12,170 nt of DNA from Verrucomicrobiota bacterium (GCA_003218785.1 QHOM01000189.1:1-12170), one strand, 5' to 3'. Positions 6,299 through 12,170 are shown, numbered from the stretch's first letter. The notes: a model not told the origin generated them from the letters alone. Translations and numbers: made by a program.

Positions 6299-8070
6299 TG
6301 AGGTTGTGGATCTTCATGGCGATCGCAATTGTTTTCGGCGAAGGCAAACTCGCACGCGCGGCGCAGAACGACCCGGCCGCGACTATTCGCCGGCAATACA
6401 TAGATTGGTTGCGCGCGTACGAGCAAAAGGACCTCGCCGGAACGATGGAGATCTTTGCGCCGGATGGCATCTCAACATTCCCTGGCGCAGCGGACAGCGA
6501 TGTAAACGCAATGCGACAGTCATATGAGAAATCGTTCGCGACTGTGGGTCCATCTCGCAAATGGAAGCCGATCGATCTGGAAATCGGTGCGTCAGGTGAT
6601 CTCGCTTACACGTTGGCTGACTGGCAACTGTTCGAAGTCGCTGCGGATGGTGCGGCCAACGTTAGGCTGACAAATCGCAGCATCGATGTGCTGAAGCGAG
6701 ACGGGACGAAGTGGAAGATCATTCGCTCGTTCACGATACAGAAAGACGGCCGCGAAGTGAAATCGTCGTGCGATATGACGTTGCCAAAGGTCTCGCCAGA
6801 CGCGTTCACAAACGGCGCCCGCGAAGTCTGGCAAACGCTGATGCGCTGGAGAGATTCCTACAACGGACGCGACCTCGCAGGCACGCTGGCGTCTTACGAT
6901 AGTTCAATCAATGGAATGTACGCAGGCAATCAGTTAGACACATTCGCGAGTCTGCGTGAATCCTATACTCGTTCATTCGCCGCCACCGACCGGCAACGAA
7001 GTATTGATTTCAAGCCTGAAGAGATCCTCGTGTCCGGCAATCTCGCTTTCGTGCGCGATCATTGGACAAGCACGATGCGAACGCCAGCAGGCGCGAGCCG
7101 CAGATTGTCGCGCGGAATCGAGATTTGGCGCAAGAACGGGAGCGGAGACTGGAAGCTCCTCCATTATCTGAGCTATCTTGTGTGCAACTATACGGCTAAC
7201 GAGCCGCGCATTGTTGGGGAAGGCATCATTTCAACGCCGCAGGACGAATTTGGGGGGTCACTTTCGCCGGACGGCAAAACGATCTACTTCGATCGCTCAG
7301 TGCCGCCTCATTATCTCTACACGATGTGGGAATCCCATCTGACCGGCAATAAATGGTCGGCGCCGGAAATATTGCCATTCTCCGGTCAATATCGCGACTC
7401 CGATCCGGTCCTTTCACCGGATGGAAAAAAATTGCTCTTCGTTTCGGATCGGCCAGTTGATGGCAAAGATCCACATCACTACGAAATCTGGATGTGCGAG
7501 CGCGAACGCGACAAATGGTCCGAGCCGAAAAATCTGGGGCCGATGGTAAACACGCACAGTCAGTTCTTCGCTTCGATGGCGAGCAATGGGAACCTGTACT
7601 TCAGCGCAACGATCGCACATGACGATTCCGAGATCGACGTTTTCGTTTCCAAATTCGTCGACGGTAAATACACAGAGCCACTAAATCTCGGGCCGCAGAT
7701 CAACGGCAAAGGCATCGTGAATATCGAGGCGTTCGTTTCGCCCGATGAAAAATTTCTTCTCATCGGCGCATTTAGCCGGCCGGATTCGGTCGGCAGCTCC
7801 GACATTTATGTCAGCTACAATCAAAACGGAACATGGAGCGCGCCGTTACCGGTGAGCGCGATCAACACGCCAGCGCGCGAGTATAGCCCGCGACTCTCGC
7901 CGGACGGAAAGCGGCTCATCTTCACGAGCGAGCGCGGCATGGCAACGGAAAAGCTCGACAGTCCGTGGACAATGGCGGAGTTCGAAACGAAATCGCGCTC
8001 GATTTGGAATGGCCTTGGAAACATTTATTCCGTCTCGATCGAGGTATTGCCGAAGCCGCCGCCAGCGTAA
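6295..8070 (+). CDS. Exported fusion: two NTF2-like (SnoaL/DUF4440) domains plus PD40 beta-propeller
   Basis: The ATG at 6295 overlaps the preceding stop by 4 bases and gives 591 residues with a signal peptide (MMRLWIFMAIAIVFGEGKLARA). Two NTF2-like domains follow, at about 25-150 (IRRQYIDWLRAYEQKDLAGT ... DGTKWKIIRSFTIQ) and about 172-295 (ETWQ-like start, RWRDSYNGRDLAGTLASYD ... GDWKLLHYLSYL). The matching pattern suggests an internal duplication. The rest (about 305-590) is a PD40 propeller with blades such as GGSLSPDGKTIYFDRS, SDPVLSPDGKKLLFVSDRP, VEAFVSPDEKFLLIGAFS-like and YSPRLSPDGKRLIFTSERG. It parallels the upstream protein down to the shared GLGNIYSVS/GVGNIYRIS ending. NTF2-like domains bind small molecules or act as enzymes, but no catalytic set is evident here. 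Role unknown; probably a periplasmic partner of the preceding gene. Confidence 0.87.
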   Translation: MMRLWIFMAIAIVFGEGKLARAAQNDPAATIRRQYIDWLRAYEQKDLAGTMEIFAPDGISTFPGAADSDVNAMRQSYEKSFATVGPSRKWKPIDLEIGASGDLAYTLADWQLFEVAADGAANVRLTNRSIDVLKRDGTKWKIIRSFTIQKDGREVKSSCDMTLPKVSPDAFTNGAREVWQTLMRWRDSYNGRDLAGTLASYDSSINGMYAGNQLDTFASLRESYTRSFAATDRQRSIDFKPEEILVSGNLAFVRDHWTSTMRTPAGASRRLSRGIEIWRKNGSGDWKLLHYLSYLVCNYTANEPRIVGEGIISTPQDEFGGSLSPDGKTIYFDRSVPPHYLYTMWESHLTGNKWSAPEILPFSGQYRDSDPVLSPDGKKLLFVSDRPVDGKDPHHYEIWMCERERDKWSEPKNLGPMVNTHSQFFASMASNGNLYFSATIAHDDSEIDVFVSKFVDGKYTEPLNLGPQINGKGIVNIEAFVSPDEKFLLIGAFSRPDSVGSSDIYVSYNQNGTWSAPLPVSAINTPAREYSPRLSPDGKRLIFTSERGMATEKLDSPWTMAEFETKSRSIWNGLGNIYSVSIEVLPKPPPA

Positions 8071-8176
8071 GACGACCGATTGGAGAGATATCGCGATCTG
8101 TCGTTTCCGGTTTTTTAGGGACGCGACAGAGCGCGCTGCTCCGATCAAAGGGTAGGAGGTTCGACTTTTTCTTACT

Positions 8177-8542
8177 GTGAAAGCAACAACAATTACCTTG
8201 TTTGCGGTAGCGAGTCTCGCCTTGAGCGGCGTGGCCTTTGCCGCTGGCGCCAAGACGTACGAAGTCACCGGAACTGTTCTCGAGACCACGCCCACGAAGA
8301 TCGTCGTTCAGAAAGGCGCGGAGCGATGGGAAATCGACCTCGACCCGCAAACCAAGGTCAGAGGCGAGTTGAAAGTGGGAGCAAAGGTCACGATCACGTA
8401 CACCATGAGCGCGGCGAAGGTTGATGCGGGTGCCCTAACAAAACTCAAAGCCGCCGCAGAAGAAGCGGTAGCTCCGGTCACTTCGAGCACAGCGCCCGGT
8501 TCGCAGAAAAAAGAGGTGCCGGCTGTTAGTCCTACACCATAG
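8177..8542 (+). CDS. Small secreted protein, paralogue of the product at 9577-9891
   Basis: The 121-residue product starts at GTG 8177 and has a signal peptide (about 22 residues, ALSGVAFA then AGAKTYEVTG). The mature part is a compact, predicted beta-rich domain (TYEVTGTVLET, KIVVQKGAERWEIDL, TKVRGELKVGAKVTITYTMSA) with a low-complexity Ala/Pro/Lys-rich tail. I do not recognise a named family with certainty; the layout resembles small OB-fold-like or DUF5666-like secreted proteins. A good TAGGAGG lies at 8153-8159, but 17 bases before the GTG, which is long, so the start or translation rate may be unusual. No in-frame ATG could replace it without losing the signal peptide. Confidence 0.8.
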   Translation: MKATTITLFAVASLALSGVAFAAGAKTYEVTGTVLETTPTKIVVQKGAERWEIDLDPQTKVRGELKVGAKVTITYTMSAAKVDAGALTKLKAAAEEAVAPVTSSTAPGSQKKEVPAVSPTP

Positions 8543-8606
8543 GCCAAGCGACGATCTCATCCACCGTACGCGGCTTATGATCGGGCGAAAGGCCAACCTT
8601 AAAAGC

Positions 8607-8640
8607 GAGAGATTCCTCGACTCCGCTCGGAACGACAAAG
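8607..8640 (-). repeat. Short dispersed intergenic repeat (GTCGTTCCGAGCGGAG type)
   Basis: On the minus strand this reads GTCGTTCCGAGCGGAG followed by TCGAGGAATCTCTCG. Near-identical cassettes of about 30 bases (usually GTCATTCCGAGCGGAGTCGA) are, from memory, scattered between genes in many environmental bacterial genomes. One copy is present here, in the 164-bp gap between the small secreted protein and the methyltransferase. Nothing else was recognised in that gap. Confidence 0.55.
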
Positions 8641-8696
8641 GGCCGATGACGACGTGGATGAGAGGAAGCGGATCACAAGGCGTGCGGCCGCAAAGC

Positions 8697-8701
8697 GGAG
8701 G
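8697..8701 (+). promoter_or_regulatory. Ribosome binding site of the SAM methyltransferase
   Basis: A GGAGG lies 5 bases before the ATG at 8707 and supports that start. It is the clearest Shine-Dalgarno site in the window. Confidence 0.75.
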
Positions 8702-8706
8702 CTGGT

Positions 8707-9471
8707 ATGACTTTCAAAGATCATTTTTCGAGCCAAGCGCCTGATTACGCGAAATTTCGACCAGGCTACCCGCAGGAGCTATTCGATTATCTGGCGAGCA
8801 TCGCGCCGACTCGGCGGCTCGCGTGGGATTGCGGTACGGGAAACGGACAAGCGGCAGTCGGATTGGCATCAGTGTTCGATCACGTGATCGCGACTGATGC
8901 AAGTGAGAAACAGATCTCAAACGCGCAGCCGCACGAGCGCGTCGAGTATCGTGTCGCGCCGGCAGAAAACAGCAGCATCAAATCGGGGACGGTCGATCTG
9001 ATCATGGTCGCGCAGGCGCTGCACTGGTTCGATCTGCACCATTTTTATGCGGAAGCGCGGCGAGTGCTCAAGCCTAACGGCGTCCTCGCTGCATCGGCTT
9101 ACAACTTGTTGCAGATCGAGCCGGCCATTGATCAGGTGGTAAATCGATACTACTACGAGGTGGTCGGGCCTTTCTGGCCACCGGAGCGCGAGCTCGTTGA
9201 ACACTTCACCGATCTCCCCTTCCCGTTTCATCAGATCGATCCGCCGAAATTCGAAATGACGGCGCAATGGAATCTCAATCATCTGGTCGGCTATCTTGGA
9301 ACGTGGTCTGCGACGCAGCGGTTCATCGCTGCGAGAGACATCGATCCGTTAGAACAGATAATTGGTGAGCTTCGCGCTCTATGGGGAGCTCCCCGGCAAA
9401 TAAGGAAGGTTATCTGGCCACTGATCTTGCGCGTTGGCATAAAGGGGGTGCCGGAACCGCCCAACGAGTAA
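8707..9471 (+). CDS. Class I SAM-dependent methyltransferase
   Basis: The 254-residue protein opens with FSSQAPDYAKFRPGYP, typical of the Methyltransf_11-type group that includes trans-aconitate-like and yeast Crg1/Tmt1-like enzymes. SAM-binding motif I is AWDCGTGNGQAAVGLA (39-54), the acidic residue of motif II is in ATDASEKQI (62-70), motif IV lies in VDLIMVAQALHWFD (96-109) and RVLKPNGVLAAS (119-130) follows. The fold and cofactor are therefore secure; the substrate, probably a small molecule, cannot be told. The start is supported by a GGAGG five bases upstream. It stands between two paralogous secreted proteins, which look like a duplication bracketing this gene; there is no evident functional link. 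Confidence 0.92.
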   Translation: MTFKDHFSSQAPDYAKFRPGYPQELFDYLASIAPTRRLAWDCGTGNGQAAVGLASVFDHVIATDASEKQISNAQPHERVEYRVAPAENSSIKSGTVDLIMVAQALHWFDLHHFYAEARRVLKPNGVLAASAYNLLQIEPAIDQVVNRYYYEVVGPFWPPERELVEHFTDLPFPFHQIDPPKFEMTAQWNLNHLVGYLGTWSATQRFIAARDIDPLEQIIGELRALWGAPRQIRKVIWPLILRVGIKGVPEPPNE

Positions 9472-9480
9472 GAAAACGCC

Positions 9481-9508
9481 GAACGCTCAACGTCCAACGC
9501 CCAACATC
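9481..9508 (+). repeat. Four tandem 7-bp repeats (CAACGYC-like)
   Basis: Units read GAACGCT, CAACGTC, CAACGCC and CAACATC, followed by GAAT, in the 105-bp gap after the methyltransferase gene. Degenerate heptamer runs of this type are, from memory, common between genes in some soil Verrucomicrobiota. This differs in period from the 8-bp run after the ferritin gene. Confidence 0.8.
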
Positions 9509-9576
9509 GAATTTCAGCGCCCGTTTTTCGCAAAATGCTTGAATAGAGGCGCGGTGGAATAGTCTAATCGGTCACT

Positions 9577-9891
9577 ATGATTATGAAAACAGCATTTAGT
9601 TTATTGGCGGCAGCGAGTCTGGCGCTCAGCAGCGCAGCGCTTGCCGCGGGAGCGAAAACCTATGAGGTCACAGGGCCAGTGCTGGAAGTGAATGATTCCA
9701 TAATCGCGGTTCAGAAGGGGAAAGACCGCTGGGAGATTAATCGGGACGCGAACACGAAAGTCACGGGGGACGTCAAAGTTGGCGATAAAGTTCGCATCAC
9801 CTACACCATGTCGGCGACCGAAGTGGAAGTGAAAGCGGGCAAGGGAGCAAAGAAAGAAGCAGCAAAGCCAGCTGCTTCGCCGAAGAAATAA
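9577..9891 (+). CDS. Small secreted protein, paralogue of the product at 8177-8542
   Basis: The product has 104 residues from ATG 9577 (ATG at 9583 is equally good and matches the paralogue better). It has a signal peptide ending near SSAALA, then AGAKTYEVTGPVLEV, a beta-rich core (IIAVQKGKDRWEI, TKVTGDVKVGDKVRITYTMSA) and a Lys/Ala-rich tail ending in SPKK. The core aligns without gaps to the first paralogue over about 60 residues with more than half identical. The function is not recognised. A strong terminator follows 16 bp after the stop, so it is probably a monocistronic or terminal gene. The lysine-rich tail could bind acidic polymers or nucleic acid, but this is speculative. Confidence 0.84.
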   Translation: MIMKTAFSLLAAASLALSSAALAAGAKTYEVTGPVLEVNDSIIAVQKGKDRWEINRDANTKVTGDVKVGDKVRITYTMSATEVEVKAGKGAKKEAAKPAASPKK

Positions 9892-9906
9892 TCAACCGAC
9901 GATTCA

Positions 9907-9943
9907 AATCGCCGGGTGCGCAAAACGTGTCCGGCGATTTTTT
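9907..9943 (+). terminator. Rho-independent terminator after the small secreted protein gene
   Basis: AATCGCCGG (9907-9915) pairs with CCGGCGATT (9931-9939). The stem continues inward with GU pairs (GTGCG with CGTGT) to a CAAAA loop. A T run (9938-9943) follows. Confidence 0.88.
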
Positions 9944-10052
9944 GTAGCACAGCCATCCTGGCTGTGGGGCCGTCAGGCATCTTGCCCGACGAAATTTGGA
10001 CAATCAGCAGGCGAGACGCCCGCTTGCCCCACAGGCTAGAAGCCTGTGCTAC
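9944..10052. repeat. REP-like element: cluster of four hairpins within a larger inverted repeat
   Basis: The outer ends GTAGCACAG (9944-9952) and CTGTGCTAC (10044-10052) are exact inverted repeats. Inside are four short hairpins: CAGCCA/TGGCTG, GTCAGGCA/TGCCCGAC, GGCG/CGCC and ACAGGCT/AGCCTGT, each with a 3-base loop. The left two have TCC and TCT loops and the right two have AGA loops, so the left half is roughly the reverse complement of the right. There is no coding content. It resembles REP/BIME-type dispersed elements. It overlaps the last bases of the adjacent gene relic and supplies that relic's stop codon. Confidence 0.82.
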
Positions 10053-10213
10053 CTTCTCCGCCCGCCGCCGCCGAGAATGCTTCCGAGGATTCCGGGAGCG
10101 ACTTGCCGGCCGATCTGGCTACTGGCGACGCGCATTGCACTCTCCGCCACTGAAGTCGCAAGCGAATCACGAATTCCGCCACGCGGTCCGATTGTTGGGA
10201 TAAGTGTTGATGC
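10049..10213 (-). pseudogene. Relic of the C-terminus of a HerA-like (DUF853) ATPase
   Basis: On the minus strand an open stretch of about 54 codons without a start encodes a peptide ending MRVASSQIGRQVAPGILGSI followed by LGGGGRRR and a stop. From memory, HerA-like DUF853 (YjgR-type) ATPases end with a similar run of small and basic residues (SQ.GR....G.LGS.LGG plus basic residues). The stretch starts immediately after the in-frame TAA of the DUF1761 gene and ends with a TAG that lies in the REP-like element. It lacks the whole ATPase domain, so it is a decayed fragment if the match is right. It fills most of the 322-bp region between the genes ending at 9891 and 10214. Confidence 0.5.
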
Positions 10214-10636
10214 TTAAGCTGTTCGTTTTCGCCAGGCACCCAGTACGAGTCCGCTAATCGCGAAAGCAATGAACGGACGGCCCATGTCGATGAAAATCAG
10301 CGGCCACGGATTTGTTTCGAAAGCTGAAAACACCGCGATCGTGGAGTATTCGACAAAGAGAAACGCGAACCAACACAGGAGCGCGATTTTTAATCCGGCG
10401 ACTGCGTTTGTGGCATTGAGCCGGCCTATTAGCCACGCGAGTGCGTAGTTGACGATAATGGCTGTGACAATTGCGAGCGCGTACGCGCCGACGTTATGTG
10501 TCCGCTCGATGTCGGTCATCGTTCTGGCGTGAAGATTTAACCATTTCTCGCCAAAGATCGCGTACCAGGCCCAGCCGATGAGGAAATAAACCACCACCAG
10601 AATCCAGACCGCGAGATGATTGATTCTGCTGTTCAT
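10214..10636 (-). CDS. DUF1761 family membrane protein
   Basis: The 140-residue protein has four predicted membrane segments: about 9-28 (AVWILVVVYFLIGWAWYAIF), 50-72 (GAYALAIVTAIIVNYALAWL), 80-104 and 112-135. The N-terminal segment followed by YAIFGEKW and the overall length fit DUF1761, a family of unknown function in bacterial inner membranes. The loop after the first segment holds HARTMTDIERTHN. The start at 10636 has no strong ribosome binding site. The gene is followed in frame, after its TAA, by the HerA-like relic. It lies 82 bp after yraN on the same strand, and nothing notable was seen in that gap. Family call is fairly sure; the function is unknown. Confidence 0.82.
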   Translation of the reverse strand: MNSRINHLAVWILVVVYFLIGWAWYAIFGEKWLNLHARTMTDIERTHNVGAYALAIVTAIIVNYALAWLIGRLNATNAVAGLKIALLCWFAFLFVEYSTIAVFSAFETNPWPLIFIDMGRPFIAFAISGLVLGAWRKRTA

Positions 10637-10718
10637 AAAAATTTCTCGATCATCCGGGGACGCAGATCTCGAAGTCTATGTTCCGCGAAATTCAGCGTAA
10701 TCCGCGGTCAATGTTACC

Positions 10719-11183
10719 TCAATAAATATAAGGCTGGGAAAGCGGGAACGCGTTCTTGATTAATTCAAGCCGTGGACTGGCGTCTTCCGCGATAATTACC
10801 TCCACAACGTCGAAGCGGAAGAGAATATCGGGATTATCCAGCATCCGCAGCCAGTTGAGTCCCCCCCGCGAAATGCGTTTTTGCTTTTGTCGATCGACCG
10901 CTGCAATAGGCCGGCCAAAATCTTCCCGCGTACGCGTTTTTACTTCGACGAAGACCAGGGTGTCCTTGTCACGACAGACAACGTCGATCTCGCCGCCGCT
11001 GTGTCCCTTAAAGTTGCGATACAGGATTTTGTAACCCTTCCGCCGCAGGAAGCGACAGGCTAGTGTCTCGCCCTGGGCGCCGCGCCGGAGGTGTTGCGGC
11101 CGCAATGAGGCCCTCGAGGGCAAGAAGCGGCTGCGCCACCGGCTCGAAAGATCGGCGATGGATCGGACAAGGCCCAAATTCAT
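10719..11183 (-). CDS. yraN: UPF0102 protein YraN (predicted endonuclease-like fold)
   Basis: The 154-residue protein has the UPF0102 signature RRGAQGETLACRFLRRKGYKI (33-53), then NFKGHSGGEIDVVCRD (57-72) and LVFVEVKTR (76-84). These form a PD-(D/E)XK-like site with Asp67, Glu80 and Lys82, so the motif is intact. The family is widely conserved and often linked to DNA processing, but its role is not settled. It lies directly downstream of rnhB, the usual neighbour. The ATG at 11183 overlaps rnhB by 176 bp and gives an N-terminal extension of about 32 residues before the conserved core. A TTG at 11123 would shorten the overlap. I cannot tell which is used. Confidence 0.93.
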   Translation of the reverse strand: MNLGLVRSIADLSSRWRSRFLPSRASLRPQHLRRGAQGETLACRFLRRKGYKILYRNFKGHSGGEIDVVCRDKDTLVFVEVKTRTREDFGRPIAAVDRQKQKRISRGGLNWLRMLDNPDILFRFDVVEVIIAEDASPRLELIKNAFPLSQPYIY

Positions 11184-11736
11184 GGAGTCTTAAGAGATGT
11201 AGCTCGGTGCAATAACCTTTATGCTGGCCGAAATAATACTCCGGAAAATGGGCACAAAAGTCACGCATCATTCTGTCCCGCGTGACTTTTGCAATCACAC
11301 TAGCGGCGGCGATGGTAAGGCTCAGGCAGTCCCCATCGATAATAGCGGTCTGGGGGACTGGAAAGGGAATAACGGGCAGGCCATCAATCAACACGTGGTC
11401 GGGCATGCTGGAGAGCGCGGCGACGGCGGCGCGCATCGCTTTGTGCGTGGCGCGCAGAATATTGATGCGGTCGATTTCAATGGAATCGACAATGGCGACC
11501 GCCCAGCTCAGGTCGGGATTCGAGATCAGAGCGTGATAAATTTCTTCACGTAGTTCCGGCGCAAGCTGTTTGGAATCATTCAAGCGGCGGTGACGGAATT
11601 TTTTCGGAAGAATCACCGCCGCGGCAACAACCGGACCTGCCAGAGCACCACGGCCAGCCTCATCAATCCCGGCAATGCGAGCGGCGCCGATGGCGCGGAG
11701 TTTTTTCTCGTAACGAAATCCGCAGCGCCGATACAT
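11008..11736 (-). CDS. rnhB: Ribonuclease HII
   Basis: From the ATG at 11736 the protein has 242 residues. It degrades the RNA strand of RNA-DNA hybrids and removes single ribonucleotides from DNA. The active-site acids are all present: Asp25 and Glu26 in GIDEAGRGALAGPVVAAAV, Asp118 in VLIDGLPV and Asp154 in VIAKVTRDRMM. Other conserved parts are LNDSKQL (52-58) and HKGYCTELH (172-180). The family normally ends near GPCPIHRRSFEPV (188-200); the last 42 residues run over the start of yraN and look like read-through sequence. An in-frame ATG at 11820 would add 28 residues translated from two dispersed repeats, so 11736 is preferred. The order rplS, rnhB, yraN is common in bacteria. Confidence 0.95.
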   Translation of the reverse strand: MYRRCGFRYEKKLRAIGAARIAGIDEAGRGALAGPVVAAAVILPKKFRHRRLNDSKQLAPELREEIYHALISNPDLSWAVAIVDSIEIDRINILRATHKAMRAAVAALSSMPDHVLIDGLPVIPFPVPQTAIIDGDCLSLTIAAASVIAKVTRDRMMRDFCAHFPEYYFGQHKGYCTELHLLRLHEFGPCPIHRRSFEPVAQPLLALEGLIAAATPPARRPGRDTSLSLPAAEGLQNPVSQL

Positions 11737-11740
11737 TGAT

Positions 11741-11770
11741 CGCAGATTACACAGATTTCCGCAGATACGA
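11741..11770 (-). repeat. Short dispersed repeat (TCTGCGGAAATCTGTGTAAT type) in the rplS-rnhB gap
   Basis: The minus strand reads ATCTGCGGAAATCTGTGTAA then TCTGCG. The plus strand has three CAGAT units at 9-10 bp spacing. From memory, this cassette is common between genes in Verrucomicrobiota, Planctomycetes and related bacteria. It starts 4 bp before the rnhB ATG. Read as coding it gives the unlikely ICGNLCNLR sequence before the real RNase HII start. Confidence 0.7.
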
Positions 11771-11787
11771 AAATGAATTGAAAGAGA

Positions 11788-11836
11788 TGTAGCTGCCGGA
11801 CTGTGGCCCTGTTCCGCCACGTCGTACGCGGCTACA
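11788..11836. repeat. REP-like hairpin element in the rplS-rnhB gap
   Basis: TGTAGC at 11788 and GCTACA at 11831-11836 are inverted ends, extended imperfectly inward (TGCCG against CGCGG). Inside, GTGGC and GCCAC form a hairpin with an 8-base loop. It shares its GTAGC...GCTAC ends with the element at 9944-10052 but is shorter and has only one inner hairpin, so it may be a relative or a different family. It ends 2 bp from the rplS stop and may attenuate transcription into rnhB. Confidence 0.7.
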
Positions 11837-11838
11837 AA

Positions 11839-12170
11839 TTATTCTCTGACCGCCGTCGCTTCCTTGCCTTTGCGGGTTCGAAGATAATTCAATCTGGCGC
11901 GGCGAACGCGACCTTGTTGCTCCACTTCGACTTTTGCGATCCTCGGCGAATGGAGGGGGAATACACGCTCCACGCCCTCGCCGTAGGAGATTCGGCGCAC
12001 GGTGAATGTTTCGTTAAGTCCGCGGCCTTTGCGGCCAATCACTACGCCAGCGAATATCTGGATTCTCTCCTTGTCCCCCTCCACAACCCGGGTATGAACG
12101 CGGACGCTGTCACCTACCGAAAACTGTAGTGCATCGCTTCTTCGCTGTTCTTTTTCGATGGCATCAAGGA
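11839..12170 (-). CDS. rplS: 50S ribosomal protein L19 (partial, N-terminus outside window)
   Basis: The frame is open from the window end to the TAA at 11839-11841. It encodes about 109 residues, with only a few N-terminal residues missing. Family features are clear: FSVGDSVRVHTRVVEGDKER, IQIFAGVVIGRKGRGLNETF, TVRRISYGEGVERVFPLHSP and RIAKVEVEQQGRVRRARLNY followed by LRTRKGKEATAV. L19 sits at the interface of the 30S and 50S subunits. The gene is upstream of rnhB on the same strand, and a REP-like element lies directly after its stop. Identification is certain; only the start is not visible. Confidence 0.97.
   Translation of the reverse strand, partial: LDAIEKEQRRSDALQFSVGDSVRVHTRVVEGDKERIQIFAGVVIGRKGRGLNETFTVRRISYGEGVERVFPLHSPRIAKVEVEQQGRVRRARLNYLRTRKGKEATAVRE

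Noticed and set aside
7846..8350. Long minus-strand frames spanning the end of the NTF2-propeller gene and the small secreted gene
   Set aside because: They overlap two well-supported plus-strand genes and show no domain features.
8876..8889. 14-bp palindrome CGATCACGTGATCG in the SAM methyltransferase gene
   Set aside because: About one such palindrome is expected by chance in 12 kb, and it is single and inside a conserved coding region.
10036..10269. 77-codon minus-strand frame with an ATG across the DUF1761 3' end and the HerA-like relic
   Set aside because: Its frame differs from both recognisable reading frames and its translation has no family features.
11192..11204. 13-base match AAGAGATGTAGCT with 11782-11794
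   Set aside because: About one identical 13-mer pair is expected by chance in this window, and one copy is ordinary rnhB coding sequence.

Overview
The window (about 55% GC by eye) most likely comes from a soil or freshwater bacterium of the Verrucomicrobiota. This placement is an inference. It rests on the minus-strand ribosomal protein L19, RNase HII, YraN block, and on several kinds of short dispersed repeat in the gaps (REP-like hairpin clusters, 7- and 8-bp tandem repeats, short sequence cassettes) that I associate from memory with genomes of that group. No marker in the window is decisive.

Layout. Positions 1-80 are the 3' end of a 5S rRNA gene and its strong terminator, so the window starts just after an rRNA operon. 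From 292 to 3758 a plus-strand cluster holds an AraC-family regulator, an exported alpha/beta hydrolase, a DNA methyltransferase of the TSPPY type and an EcoO109I/PmeII-like restriction endonuclease. The last three lie close together or overlap. Judged against my memory of the family, the endonuclease has lost its catalytic core by an in-frame deletion, which would leave a methylase paired with a dead nuclease. At 3768-4618 the minus strand has a small basic ORF and an ORF6N-domain gene that carries two perfect 25-bp palindromes in tandem inside its coding sequence. Next come a plus-strand ferritin (4711-5223), a two-gene set of exported beta-propeller (PD40) proteins in which the second is fused to two NTF2-like domains (5321-8070), and two paralogous small secreted proteins (8177-8542, 9577-9891) flanking a SAM-dependent methyltransferase (8707-9471).

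The rest is on the minus strand. A DUF1761 membrane protein (10214-10636) is followed, in frame past its stop, by what looks like a relic of the C-terminus of a HerA-like (DUF853) ATPase, and this ends at a REP-like hairpin cluster. The housekeeping block rplS (cut by the window end), rnhB and yraN fills 10719-12170. rnhB and yraN overlap by 176 bp, and the rplS-rnhB gap holds two different dispersed repeats.

The most interesting signals are (1) the nuclease with a missing catalytic segment beside an intact methylase, (2) the paired palindromes in the ORF6N gene, which differ from each other only by compensatory changes and at the centre although most of these change the protein, and (3) the HerA-like relic between DUF1761 and the hairpin cluster. 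I see no CRISPR array, tRNA, integrase or transposase gene.
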